Origin: Alphaproteobacteria bacterium
GTDB taxonomy: Bacteria; Pseudomonadota; Alphaproteobacteria; Rickettsiales; UBA6187
Reading direction: 5' to 3'
Length of the DNA: 11,960 nucleotides
NCBI GenBank assembly: GCA_024280585.1
Contig: JAJRPW010000003.1
Span: 1 to 11,960 of the forward strand
Shown here: one piece after another, positions 5,627-11,960 of the stretch
Numbering within the stretch: the stretch's first letter is position 1
Layout of the letters: each line of letters begins with the position of its first letter
Notes under the pieces: model-generated
What the model was told of the DNA's origin: nothing
Seen by the model: the letters and a program-made list of their open reading frames with translations, nothing else
Databases searched by the model: none
Program-made: the position numbers and the translations under genes

Positions 5627-6295
5627 CTATCCAGCCTTAACCATATCCGTGGCTTCCAAATCAGCAGACACCGTAAATTCTGCCTCGGTTTTGGCCTTAA
5701 TTTCTTCGATGGTTACGTCCGGTGCGTGGTCAACAAGCACCATGCCACTCGCATTTATATCGAAAACGGCGAGTTCGGTGATAACGCGATCCACGACTTT
5801 TTTGCCGGTTAATGGCAATTTGCACTCTTTCAGCAATTTTGCATCGCCCGTTTTTGCCGTATGGCTCATCAGGATCACAACTCTTTTCACGCCGGCGACC
5901 AAATCCATAGCGCCACCCATGCCTTTGACCATTTTCCCCGGAACTGTCCAGTTGGCAAGGTCGCCTTGCTCGGAAACTTCCAGCGCACCCAGGATCGAAA
6001 GGTCGATATGCCCACCGCGAATCATGGCGAATGATGCAGCGCTGTCAAAAAAACTGCTGCCCTTCAATGCTGTAACCGTTTGTTTTCCTGCATTAATTAG
6101 GTCGGCATCAACTTCTGCATCGGTTGGAAATGGGCCAAGGCCGAGCAGGCCATTTTCGCTTTGTAATGTTACTTCGACACCACTTGGGATAAAGTTGGCA
6201 ACCTTTGTTGGCATTCCTATGCCTAGATTGACATAAAAACCATCCTTAAATTCTTTCGCAGCGATTTTACACATTTCATCAGATGTCCAGGCCAT
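5627..6295 (-). CDS. scoB: 3-oxoacid CoA-transferase, subunit B
   Basis: The beta subunit of a family I CoA-transferase. With subunit A it moves CoA between succinyl-CoA and acetoacetate (or a related short 3-oxoacid), feeding ketone bodies or polyhydroxybutyrate products into acetyl-CoA. The catalytic glutamate is E47 in the SENGLLG motif, on which the CoA thioester intermediate forms. Other family stretches are YVNLGIGMPTKVANF, RGGHIDLSILGALEVSEQGDLANW and KGMGGAMDLVAG. The 222-residue length is normal. Its ATG (6295-6293) overlaps the subunit A stop by one base (TAATG), so the two are coupled. Succinyl-CoA as donor is the usual activity for this pair, but acetate-type donors cannot be excluded. 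Confidence 0.94.
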   Translation of the reverse strand: MAWTSDEMCKIAAKEFKDGFYVNLGIGMPTKVANFIPSGVEVTLQSENGLLGLGPFPTDAEVDADLINAGKQTVTALKGSSFFDSAASFAMIRGGHIDLSILGALEVSEQGDLANWTVPGKMVKGMGGAMDLVAGVKRVVILMSHTAKTGDAKLLKECKLPLTGKKVVDRVITELAVFDINASGMVLVDHAPDVTIEEIKAKTEAEFTVSADLEATDMVKAG

Positions 6296-6996
6296 TATGC
6301 TGCCTCCCTTATTGTTCTTTGTTCTATACGTTTTTCCAGATTTTCTGCCTTAAATAGTCTTTGAACATATATGCTTGGGGTGTGTACTTCATCCGGATCG
6401 AACGTGCCAGTTTCGACGATTTCCTCGACTTCAGCGATAGTGATTTTTGCCGCAGTTGCCATAATAGGGTTGAAATTGCGAGCGGTTTTACGATAGATTA
6501 AATTGCCGAATTTATCAGCCTTCCAGGCTTTTACTATGGCGATATCAGCGAAAAGTGAGCGTTCCATAACATATTCATCACCGTCAAACTCGCGGGTTTC
6601 TTTGCCATCGGCGACAATTGTTCCGACACCGGTTTTGGTATAAAACGCAGGGATTCCAGCTCCACCGGCACGAATTCTTTCCGCTAACGTGCCTTGTGGG
6701 TTTAACTCCAGCTCTAATTCGCCGCTAAGATATTGTTGTTCAAAGATTTTATTTTCTCCGACATATGAGGAGATCATTTTTTTGATTTGGCGGGTTTGAA
6801 GTAAAATTCCAAGACCAAAATCGTCGATTCCACAGTTATTGCTGATTATAGTGATGCCTTTGATGCCGGAATCGCGCAAGGCGAGAATGGTGTTTTCAGG
6901 AATCCCGCACAGGCCAAAACCACCAGCCATTATGGTCATATTGTCGCTTAAAATTCCATCAAGGGCATTCGTCGCCGAGTCATATATTTTAGACAA
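6295..6996 (-). CDS. scoA: 3-oxoacid CoA-transferase, subunit A
   Basis: The alpha subunit, which supplies most of the CoA-binding surface. Family landmarks are TIMAGGFGLCGIPE near the N terminus, SNNCGIDDFGLGILL, YLSGELELELNPQGTLAERIRAGGAGIPAFYT and the NPIMATAAKITIAEVEEIVE stretch. The start needs care because there is no in-frame ATG. A TTG at 6996-6994 gives MSKIYDSATNAL, matching relatives, and lies 7 bases from a strong GGGAG (7008-7004). Another TTG two codons upstream (7002-7000) would be one base from the GGGAG and is unlikely. Use of TTG may hold expression down. I found no convincing promoter in the short gap after the 326-residue gene, so the upstream transcript may read through. 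Confidence 0.93.
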   Translation of the reverse strand: MSKIYDSATNALDGILSDNMTIMAGGFGLCGIPENTILALRDSGIKGITIISNNCGIDDFGLGILLQTRQIKKMISSYVGENKIFEQQYLSGELELELNPQGTLAERIRAGGAGIPAFYTKTGVGTIVADGKETREFDGDEYVMERSLFADIAIVKAWKADKFGNLIYRKTARNFNPIMATAAKITIAEVEEIVETGTFDPDEVHTPSIYVQRLFKAENLEKRIEQRTIREAA

Positions 6997-7066
6997 GATC
7001 AAGCTCCCACACTATATTTTAAATACAGAATGAATAAGTAGCAGCTTTTTTTGCGAATGTGAATAA

Positions 7067-8047
7067 TTATCTTTGTTTATTGGTTTCCAGATTAATTCCA
7101 AACCCTTCTTGTATGCTGGCTACAAGACTGTGCACTTTTTCGGAGTTTTTTCTGTTTTTTTCTCCCCCTTTGCCATGTTGAGGATATTGTACACCAACCC
7201 ATTTTTTTATTTTATTTAAGAACCCTTCTACAACCTCTCTGCTAGGGTCAGCTTTGTCATTAAGAACCTTAACTTTTTTACCCTTTGCTTCCATGCCAAA
7301 TGTGTTTTTAAATTCTTCTAGTAAATTTTTTGTGTTGTTTTTAGGGCTGTTTGAGAATTTATTAAGTTCAACTAGTAACCTTTCCAGGCTGTCCTTTAAA
7401 TCCGTATCTTCTAAAGATTTTTGTAAGTTCAATGGAGCTTGAACGTTTGATTTAACTTCCGCCACGGTTTTTTTAGCCTTACTTTTATGCTTACCAGTAT
7501 TATCATCACCACAAAAAAGCTTGTTATATACATATCCTATCATGGTAAGTGCGAAGATTCCTACCATAGTATATAAAACAGCATTTCCTACTGTTTTGTT
7601 ATAGACCCCTCGAGAATTAATAGCCCTCCCGGCCGTATTAAGGACGACTTGATTCGATTCTAGAATTTGACTATGAGTATTCAAGCGCCCCCATTCTTTT
7701 TCTAAGAACTTTTTGTTTCTCTCAAAAGTTGCATCATTATCTGATATTATTCTATACATATGTGCACGGTTTTGCGCCAACTCACCTTCTAATTTTGCAA
7801 TCTTCTCTGCTCCAACAGGAGTAAGCGCCACCATTGCCTTCACAGACTCTTCTTCTCTGTCCATTTGTTTTAAAATTTTATTTTGTCCTTTACGGATAGA
7901 TTCTTCTTGAATCTTCATATCACGTTCTTTTTCAGCTATTTCCAGCCTTTTTTTATCTAGTCTTTCTTGTGATTTGGTCATTTCTTGTGATTTTTTTCCG
8001 TAATCTGCCTTATCCAGGACTCTTGGTTTTTTATGTTCTTTTCCCAT
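7067..8047 (-). CDS. Uncharacterised coiled-coil protein with one membrane span
   Basis: I do not recognise this 326-residue protein. Residues 1-75 are highly charged and helical with heptad-like spacing (SQERLDKKRLEIAEKERDMK), and helical sequence continues to about residue 135. One hydrophobic segment, roughly 155-178 (NAVLYTMVGIFALTMIGYVYNKLF), is the only membrane span. The tail (about 190-326) is lysine-rich and again helical, with a middle part LEDTDLKDSLERLLVELNKF and a final stretch ending NLETNKQR. There is no signal peptide. AAGGA lies 8 bases before the ATG. The gene sits 18 bases beyond a strong terminator that follows the PDZ gene on the same strand, so it may depend on read-through or on a promoter I cannot see. 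A host-directed or envelope-scaffold role is possible but unproven. Confidence 0.75.
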   Translation of the reverse strand: MGKEHKKPRVLDKADYGKKSQEMTKSQERLDKKRLEIAEKERDMKIQEESIRKGQNKILKQMDREEESVKAMVALTPVGAEKIAKLEGELAQNRAHMYRIISDNDATFERNKKFLEKEWGRLNTHSQILESNQVVLNTAGRAINSRGVYNKTVGNAVLYTMVGIFALTMIGYVYNKLFCGDDNTGKHKSKAKKTVAEVKSNVQAPLNLQKSLEDTDLKDSLERLLVELNKFSNSPKNNTKNLLEEFKNTFGMEAKGKKVKVLNDKADPSREVVEGFLNKIKKWVGVQYPQHGKGGEKNRKNSEKVHSLVASIQEGFGINLETNKQR

Positions 8048-8064
8048 TATATTTTTCCTTATTT

Positions 8065-8097
8065 AAAAAATACCCCACAAGATTGCTCTTGCGGGGG
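8065..8097 (-). terminator. Intrinsic terminator after the PDZ-domain gene
   Basis: On the minus strand CCCCGCAAGA (8096-8087), a GCAA tetraloop and TCTTGTGGGG (8082-8073) form a 10-bp stem, followed by TATTTTTT (8072-8065). One pair is G-U on the minus strand but A-C on the plus strand, which shows it acts leftward. It lies 27 bases after the stop codon of the PDZ gene and ends 17 bases before the ATG of the next gene. Confidence 0.88.
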
Positions 8098-8123
8098 TTG
8101 TTGTGGAAATTGTTAATTTTTGT

Positions 8124-9860
8124 TTAAGATACGGCTTTTGATCTTGCGATAGCAGCATTAGCTTGTGAGTTAGCGACTCCAGCTGTAAAACTATTGGCAA
8201 AATCCCAGACTTTTTTGTCTTTTAGGATGGTTAAGTGCAGGCTGATGACATCGGCTTTGCCGTTTATTTTATATGTATTCATATCTCCAACTTCACCGCG
8301 GCCATGTGTAATTAAATCATTAAGGTTTTTGATTGGATTGCCGTTAATTTCTTCGATGTAATCACCTGTTCTTAGCTTGCCTTTTGCAGGAGAGCCTTTT
8401 GAAACGCCTATTATTTTGAATTTTGATGTTTTGCCACCATTTCCATCGTCAAACTCCCATTCCTGAACTTCGATTCCCGCTCCGGCATAAATTTTATTTT
8501 CCGGTTCATGTTCCGTGGCTTTCGCGCATTCAGTGTTGAGTCTGTCTATTAAATTGTCAGTCAGTTCCGTTCCAAGAAAATAATTTTTATCGCAGTCTTC
8601 CTTTCCTTGGATTATTGCTTTCCAGTTATGTCTGTCGGTTTTATTGGAGTTTTTATATTTGGTTGTATCTTTATAAGTACCTCTTTCTACCTTGCAGCCT
8701 TTTTTGAAGTCATTAGCAAACTGGTTTTGCTGCGTTTGCGAAGAATCTTTGTTTTTGCTGTCTTTGTTTTTGCTGTCGAGTAATTTCGTTTCGTTGATAG
8801 CAAAGCTGGCGGCAAAACAAAATGCTGTGCATAATGCAGCTTTATCGGCTAGATTGTCTTGTGTGAAATCTTTTCCGTCCAGGTCATTTAATTGATCTTC
8901 TATCATGGCTTTAAGAACGGTTCTTCTGGCAGTTTTGCCTGCCGCTTTTTGATCCTTGCGCTCTTGTTTCTCTCGAGCTTTCTTTTCTGCGGGAGTTTCG
9001 GTAGGTGCAGCTCCAGCCCCAGCTCCATTTCCAGCCCCAGGTGGAACTGGAAGCGTAGGTGGTGTAGAGGGTAGTGGCGGATGACTCAATGCAGCAGCCT
9101 TAGCAGCCTTAGCTTTTTTTACAACGGCCAAGTCAGTCACGAGATGCTTCACGATCTGTTCAAATATATTTCTATCCTCTTGCTGAAATTTCTTAACAGC
9201 TTCAAAATTGCCATTTTTATATTCTTCTTCACTATGTAATTTTTTAAGGCCGGCAGTTACTTCTGCAGCTTTATCTAAGGATAATTTATTGCCATCTTTA
9301 TCGGTTGCCTCTGTATTCGAGATATTGATCGCACAAGTTAATTTTTTGATAGATCCTAGGATAGAAAAAATCTGGAGATTAGGCTTATCTGAGGTAGTTT
9401 TTTTTGCTAAATCTATATTTGATCTTAGAGTTTCTATGGATTCCGCTAAACCTATATTTTGCTTGCTAATACTATCTACAATTCGACTCACTCCGTCTAA
9501 CCAGTTACCAAGTGCTTTATAATATTTATCTAGATCGGCAGCTTCAGCTGCTTTGCGTCGTGCTTCAAGTTCTTTTTGTTGCCTTTCATCTTGCTTCTTT
9601 TTTTTGTCGGCGAAAGAAACTCCAGGATCGCTAGCTCCATCGGGATTGGTCATGTTCGTTCCTGCGCCGCTAATAGTATCACTTGGGTCATCGTTTTCAT
9701 TGCTATTTGCTGTAGGGCTAGGGGGGGTACTCAATGAGTACATTGCTTTCATGCCTTCAGCTTCTGCTACTTTATTATCTTCGGCTAGTTGTTCACTTGC
9801 CCTCTTTACATCTTCAATTTTATTGAATTGTGCAAAACTGGGTTGTTTTTCTAATGCCAT
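8124..9860 (-). CDS. Uncharacterised protein with a C-terminal PDZ domain
   Basis: I do not recognise this 578-residue protein as a whole. In order it has a polar, disordered N terminus (about 1-82), a charged coiled coil (KKKKQDERQQKELEARRKAAEA, about 86-108), a helical region (110-255), an A/P/G-rich linker (PPLPSTPPTLPVPPGAGNGAGAG, about 261-283) with basic helices after it, and a cysteine-containing hydrophobic helix (LCTAFCFAASFAI, 343-355). The C-terminal PDZ domain (about 458-546) has GAGI at the ligand loop and VSKGSPAKGKLRTGDYIEEINGNPI. There is no signal peptide and no serine-protease or peptidase domain, unlike most bacterial PDZ proteins. AGGGA (9874-9870) and a strong promoter support the ATG. 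A C7 tract lies at codons 46-48. It may be a scaffold or effector; that is inference. Confidence 0.82.
   Translation of the reverse strand: MALEKQPSFAQFNKIEDVKRASEQLAEDNKVAEAEGMKAMYSLSTPPSPTANSNENDDPSDTISGAGTNMTNPDGASDPGVSFADKKKKQDERQQKELEARRKAAEAADLDKYYKALGNWLDGVSRIVDSISKQNIGLAESIETLRSNIDLAKKTTSDKPNLQIFSILGSIKKLTCAINISNTEATDKDGNKLSLDKAAEVTAGLKKLHSEEEYKNGNFEAVKKFQQEDRNIFEQIVKHLVTDLAVVKKAKAAKAAALSHPPLPSTPPTLPVPPGAGNGAGAGAAPTETPAEKKAREKQERKDQKAAGKTARRTVLKAMIEDQLNDLDGKDFTQDNLADKAALCTAFCFAASFAINETKLLDSKNKDSKNKDSSQTQQNQFANDFKKGCKVERGTYKDTTKYKNSNKTDRHNWKAIIQGKEDCDKNYFLGTELTDNLIDRLNTECAKATEHEPENKIYAGAGIEVQEWEFDDGNGGKTSKFKIIGVSKGSPAKGKLRTGDYIEEINGNPIKNLNDLITHGRGEVGDMNTYKINGKADVISLHLTILKDKKVWDFANSFTAGVANSQANAAIARSKAVS
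8746..8775 (-). repeat. Perfect 15-bp tandem duplication in the PDZ gene
   Basis: TCTTTGTTTTTGCTG occurs twice head to tail (8746-8760 and 8761-8775). In the protein it gives a repeated five-residue unit in DSKNKDSKNKDSS (about 362-374). The repeat keeps the frame and lies in a polar linker, so copy-number change would alter linker length only. Confidence 0.8.
9721..9727 (-). repeat. C7 homopolymer in the PDZ gene near its start
   Basis: A run of seven C on the coding strand lies within the codons for T-P-P around residues 46-48. A one-base slip would shift the frame after about 46 residues and remove the rest of the 578-residue protein. Such tracts can mediate phase variation, but seven bases is at the short end for that. 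Confidence 0.5.
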
Positions 9861-9908
9861 ACTCTAAAATCCCTAATAATTATTCACTATTTTTATATTT
9901 CTGGGAGC

Positions 9909-9937
9909 TTTATACAGGAAAAATGATACGAAGTCAA
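9909..9937 (-). promoter_or_regulatory. Strong promoter of the PDZ-domain gene
   Basis: On the minus strand -35 TTGACT (9937-9932), a 17-bp spacer with a T5 tract and -10 TATAAA (9914-9909) preceded by TG. The predicted leader is about 42 bases and includes AGGGA 9 bases before the ATG. Its layout closely resembles the promoter at 3629-3657. Confidence 0.72.
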
Positions 9938-10039
9938 GTCTTTTGTAATAAAAATGGTTAATTAAGGGTGTTTAGGGGGGTGCTAGCGATTTTGCAGTTT
10001 AATATTGACATAATAATTGGAAATTGATAATGCAAACAA

Positions 10040-10067
10040 GTGACAATTATAATTTTATCGCTATAAT
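10040..10067 (+). promoter_or_regulatory. Promoter of lysA
   Basis: There is a -35 GTGACA (10040-10045, five of six matches), a 16-bp spacer and a consensus -10 TATAAT (10062-10067). The predicted leader is about 25 bases. A second, weaker possibility lies upstream: TTGACA (10005-10010) with GATAAT (10026-10031) at a short 15-bp spacing. No riboswitch-like leader is present. Confidence 0.6.
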
Positions 10068-10098
10068 TTATGGCTTACTTTAATGAGGCTGGAAGGTT

Positions 10099-11352
10099 AT
10101 GGATCATTTTACTTATATAAACGGGCAGTTACACGCCGAAGATGTAGCGCTTGAGCGGATTGCGAAAGAGGTGGGAACGCCGTTTTATTGTTACTCAACA
10201 GCGACGATTGCCCGGCATTATCAGGTTTTTGCCGAGGGTTTTAAGGATATTAAAGCAACAATTTGCTTTGCTGTGAAGGCTAATTCCAACCTTGCGGTCT
10301 TGAAAACGTTGGCAAATTTAGGCTCTGGCGCTGATTGTGTGTCGATGGGCGAGATTATGCGCGCGCTAAAAGTCGGTATAAAGGCCGATAAAATCGTCTT
10401 TTCCGGAGTGGGGAAAACTCGCGCCGAGCTGAAATATGCGCTGGAAGCCGGAATTATGCAGTTTAATGTCGAATCAGAACCAGAGCTAAATGCGCTAAAT
10501 GAAGTTGCAATTGAGCTGGGATCGACCGCGCCGATTGCGTTTCGGGTGAATCCGGATATTGATGCCGGCTCGCATGATAAAATTTCAACTGGCAGGAAGG
10601 GCGACAAATTCGGCATCCAATGGGAAAAAGCCCATGAAATGTATGAAATCGCTTCGAATATGGAAGGAATTGATGTGCAGGGCGTTTCGATACATATCGG
10701 TTCACAATTATCTGATTTAAACCCGTTTGAGCGGGCTTTTGAAAAAGTTGCGGGTCTGGTTCGTTCGCTTAAAGAAGCCGGGCATGATATAAAACGTCTG
10801 GATTTGGGTGGTGGGCTTGGAATTCCTTATAATTCAGAGGAAATTCCGCATCCGGCTGAATATGCAAAAATGACGATTGCGGCGACAAAGGGTTTGGATT
10901 GTGAGCTTGTGTTTGAGCCAGGTCGCTTAATTGTCGGTAATGCCGGGGTTTTGGTGACAGCTGCGATATATGAAAAATATACCAGCGACAGGAAGTTTTT
11001 GATTGTTGATGCCGCGATGAATGATCTGATTCGCCCAACGTTATATGACGCGCATCATGAAATTGTTGCGGTTAAAGAAGGTGATCCGGCTAAACGCCCT
11101 GTCGATATCGTCGGTCCGATATGCGAAACGGGCGATATTTTTGCTAAACGCAGATTGCTGCCACAGGTGCGTGAAGGTGATTTGCTGGCGATTCGTTCAG
11201 CGGGAGCCTATGGCGCGGTGCAATCTTCGGGTTATAATTCCCGGCCGATTATTCCCGAAGTTCTGGTTAATGGGAGTGAGTATGCTATTGTGCGCAGGCG
11301 TGAAACTTACGCGGAAATGCTGGGTAAGGATCAGATTCCGGAATGGCTGTAG
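10099..11352 (+). CDS. lysA: Diaminopimelate decarboxylase
   Basis: LysA decarboxylates meso-diaminopimelate to L-lysine with PLP, the last step of lysine synthesis. It is a complete 417-residue fold III decarboxylase: an alanine-racemase-like barrel followed by a beta domain. The PLP-binding lysine is K60 in CFAVKANSN. Conserved H199 lies in GVSIHIGSQL, the phosphate-binding glycines are in DLGGGLGIPY (235-244), and EPGR is at 273-276. CETGD (342-346) holds the cysteine contributed to the partner active site in the dimer, and GAYGAVQSSGYNSRP (369-383) holds the conserved tyrosine. GAGG (10085-10088) is 10 bases and GGAAGG (10091-10096) only 2 bases before the ATG; the first is the better-spaced site. 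It converges on the fabH-like gene with a 13-base gap. Confidence 0.97.
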   Translation: MDHFTYINGQLHAEDVALERIAKEVGTPFYCYSTATIARHYQVFAEGFKDIKATICFAVKANSNLAVLKTLANLGSGADCVSMGEIMRALKVGIKADKIVFSGVGKTRAELKYALEAGIMQFNVESEPELNALNEVAIELGSTAPIAFRVNPDIDAGSHDKISTGRKGDKFGIQWEKAHEMYEIASNMEGIDVQGVSIHIGSQLSDLNPFERAFEKVAGLVRSLKEAGHDIKRLDLGGGLGIPYNSEEIPHPAEYAKMTIAATKGLDCELVFEPGRLIVGNAGVLVTAAIYEKYTSDRKFLIVDAAMNDLIRPTLYDAHHEIVAVKEGDPAKRPVDIVGPICETGDIFAKRRLLPQVREGDLLAIRSAGAYGAVQSSGYNSRPIIPEVLVNGSEYAIVRRRETYAEMLGKDQIPEWL

Positions 11353-11365
11353 TGTTATAAAAAGC

Positions 11366-11960
11366 CTACCACCTAACAGCGCAAGCGCCCCAGGCCAAAC
11401 CGCCGCCAATTGCGGTCAAAACCAACAAGTCGCCTTGCGAAAATTTATCCTCAGCCGATGCCAGAGCCAGCGGAATTGAAGCCGCCGAAGTGTTCGCGTG
11501 TCCTGCCACAGTCGAAATTACCTTCTCATTTTTAATACGCAGCTTTTTACCAACCATATCTATAATCCGCTGATTAGCCTGATGTGGAACCAGATAAGCA
11601 ATATCAGAAACCGATAAACCACCCTCTTCCAGCACATCTTTCACAGATTTTGACATTTTTTCGACAGCATGTTTAAAAACTTCCTGCCCGGCCATCTTCA
11701 CTTTTGCAGCATTTTCGGCATATAAAATATCTATAAATTCACCATCGGAATATATTTTGCTGGATAAGATGCCGCGTTTTTCATCATTTGATGCCGACAA
11801 GACGAGCGCCCCAGCCCCATCTCCAAACAAAATACAAGTAGACCGATCATCCCAATCAACGATATCGGACATTTTATCCGCACCAATCACAATCACATTC
11901 TGCGCCTGCCCGGTTTTTATAAAATTATCCGCCACCGTCAAAGCATAAATAAAACCAGCA
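11366..11960 (-). CDS. fabH: 3-oxoacyl-ACP synthase III (FabH type), C-terminal part
   Basis: FabH condenses acetyl-CoA with malonyl-ACP to start fatty acid synthesis. About 198 C-terminal residues of the usual ~320 are present, beginning AGFIYALTVADNF, directly after the position of the catalytic cysteine, which lies outside the window. The other two catalytic residues are visible: the histidine in VPHQANQRI and the asparagine in GHANTSAASIPLAL. DDRSTCILFGDGAGALVL and the end GGGLAWGACAVRW are typical. The reading frame is open to the window edge, so internal start codons are not real starts. It ends without ihfA next to it, whereas plsX-fabH-ihfA is a common alphaproteobacterial order, so it could be a second, specialised KASIII copy. 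Confidence 0.92.
   Translation of the reverse strand, partial: AGFIYALTVADNFIKTGQAQNVIVIGADKMSDIVDWDDRSTCILFGDGAGALVLSASNDEKRGILSSKIYSDGEFIDILYAENAAKVKMAGQEVFKHAVEKMSKSVKDVLEEGGLSVSDIAYLVPHQANQRIIDMVGKKLRIKNEKVISTVAGHANTSAASIPLALASAEDKFSQGDLLVLTAIGGGLAWGACAVRW

Noticed and set aside
5595..6236. A 213-codon plus-strand open frame
   Set aside because: It is antisense to scoB, whose catalytic motif and full-length match are clear.
7003..7066. Promoter or terminator between the 326-residue gene and scoA
   Set aside because: AT-rich stretches resemble -10 boxes, but no -35 at proper spacing and no stem with a T tract could be found.
9208..9867. Two plus-strand 104-codon frames opposite the PDZ gene
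   Set aside because: They are rich in S, L, F and C as expected for antisense reading of a charged coiled-coil gene, and lack start signals.
9968..9985. Possible G-quadruplex ahead of lysA
   Set aside because: There is one G6 run and a G3 run but not four closely spaced G tracts.
11381..11390. GCGC-AA-GCGC inverted repeat as a fabH terminator
   Set aside because: It lies inside the fabH coding region, has a two-base loop and is not followed by a T tract.

Overview
The window looks like chromosomal DNA from an AT-leaning alphaproteobacterium. The support is the type of GTP cyclohydrolase II (a degenerate N-terminal domain fused to RibA), a small DUF6961-like protein, a PhoB-like regulator with a decayed receiver, and a set of aerobic housekeeping genes. 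No species can be named. There are no RNA genes, CRISPR arrays, intact insertion sequences or phage genes that I can see.

Layout. 1-1255 (-): the N-terminal two thirds of acetyl-CoA synthetase (acs). A promoter lies just upstream, with two near-identical palindromic operator-like sites and a hairpin at the predicted mRNA 5' end. 1256-1660: regulatory DNA and a doubtful 77-codon ORF. 1661-1897 (+): a small DUF6961-like protein whose mRNA is probably leaderless. 1906-2991 (-): GTP cyclohydrolase II. 3072-3632 (+): a phosphorylation-independent OmpR/PhoB-like regulator. 3712-4026 (+): a disordered 104-residue protein behind a near-consensus promoter. 4034-5474 (-): a GNAT acetyltransferase-queF-apaG operon. 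5627-6996 (-): scoA-scoB, a 3-oxoacid CoA-transferase. 7067-8047 (-): an uncharacterised coiled-coil, single-pass membrane protein. 8124-9860 (-): an uncharacterised 578-residue protein ending in a PDZ domain. 10099-11352 (+): lysA. 11366-11960 (-): the C-terminal part of a FabH-type ketoacyl-ACP synthase III.

Most genes are ordinary metabolism. Acs activates acetate, ScoAB moves CoA between succinyl-CoA and acetoacetate, RibA starts riboflavin synthesis, QueF makes the queuosine precursor, LysA makes lysine, and FabH starts fatty acid synthesis. Gene packing is tight: three convergent pairs are separated by only 7-13 bases, and the two operons have coupled or nearly touching ends.

The accessory part is 7067-9860. 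It holds two adjacent, same-strand genes of unknown function. One protein has a long charged N-terminal helical region, one membrane span and a helical tail. The other has a coiled coil, a proline/glycine-rich linker and a C-terminal PDZ domain but no protease domain. A strong intrinsic terminator separates them, and the larger gene has a C7 tract near its start codon. The promoters of the PDZ gene and of the disordered 104-residue gene have unusually similar architecture. These genes are the best candidates for something undescribed, but the sequence alone does not show what they do.
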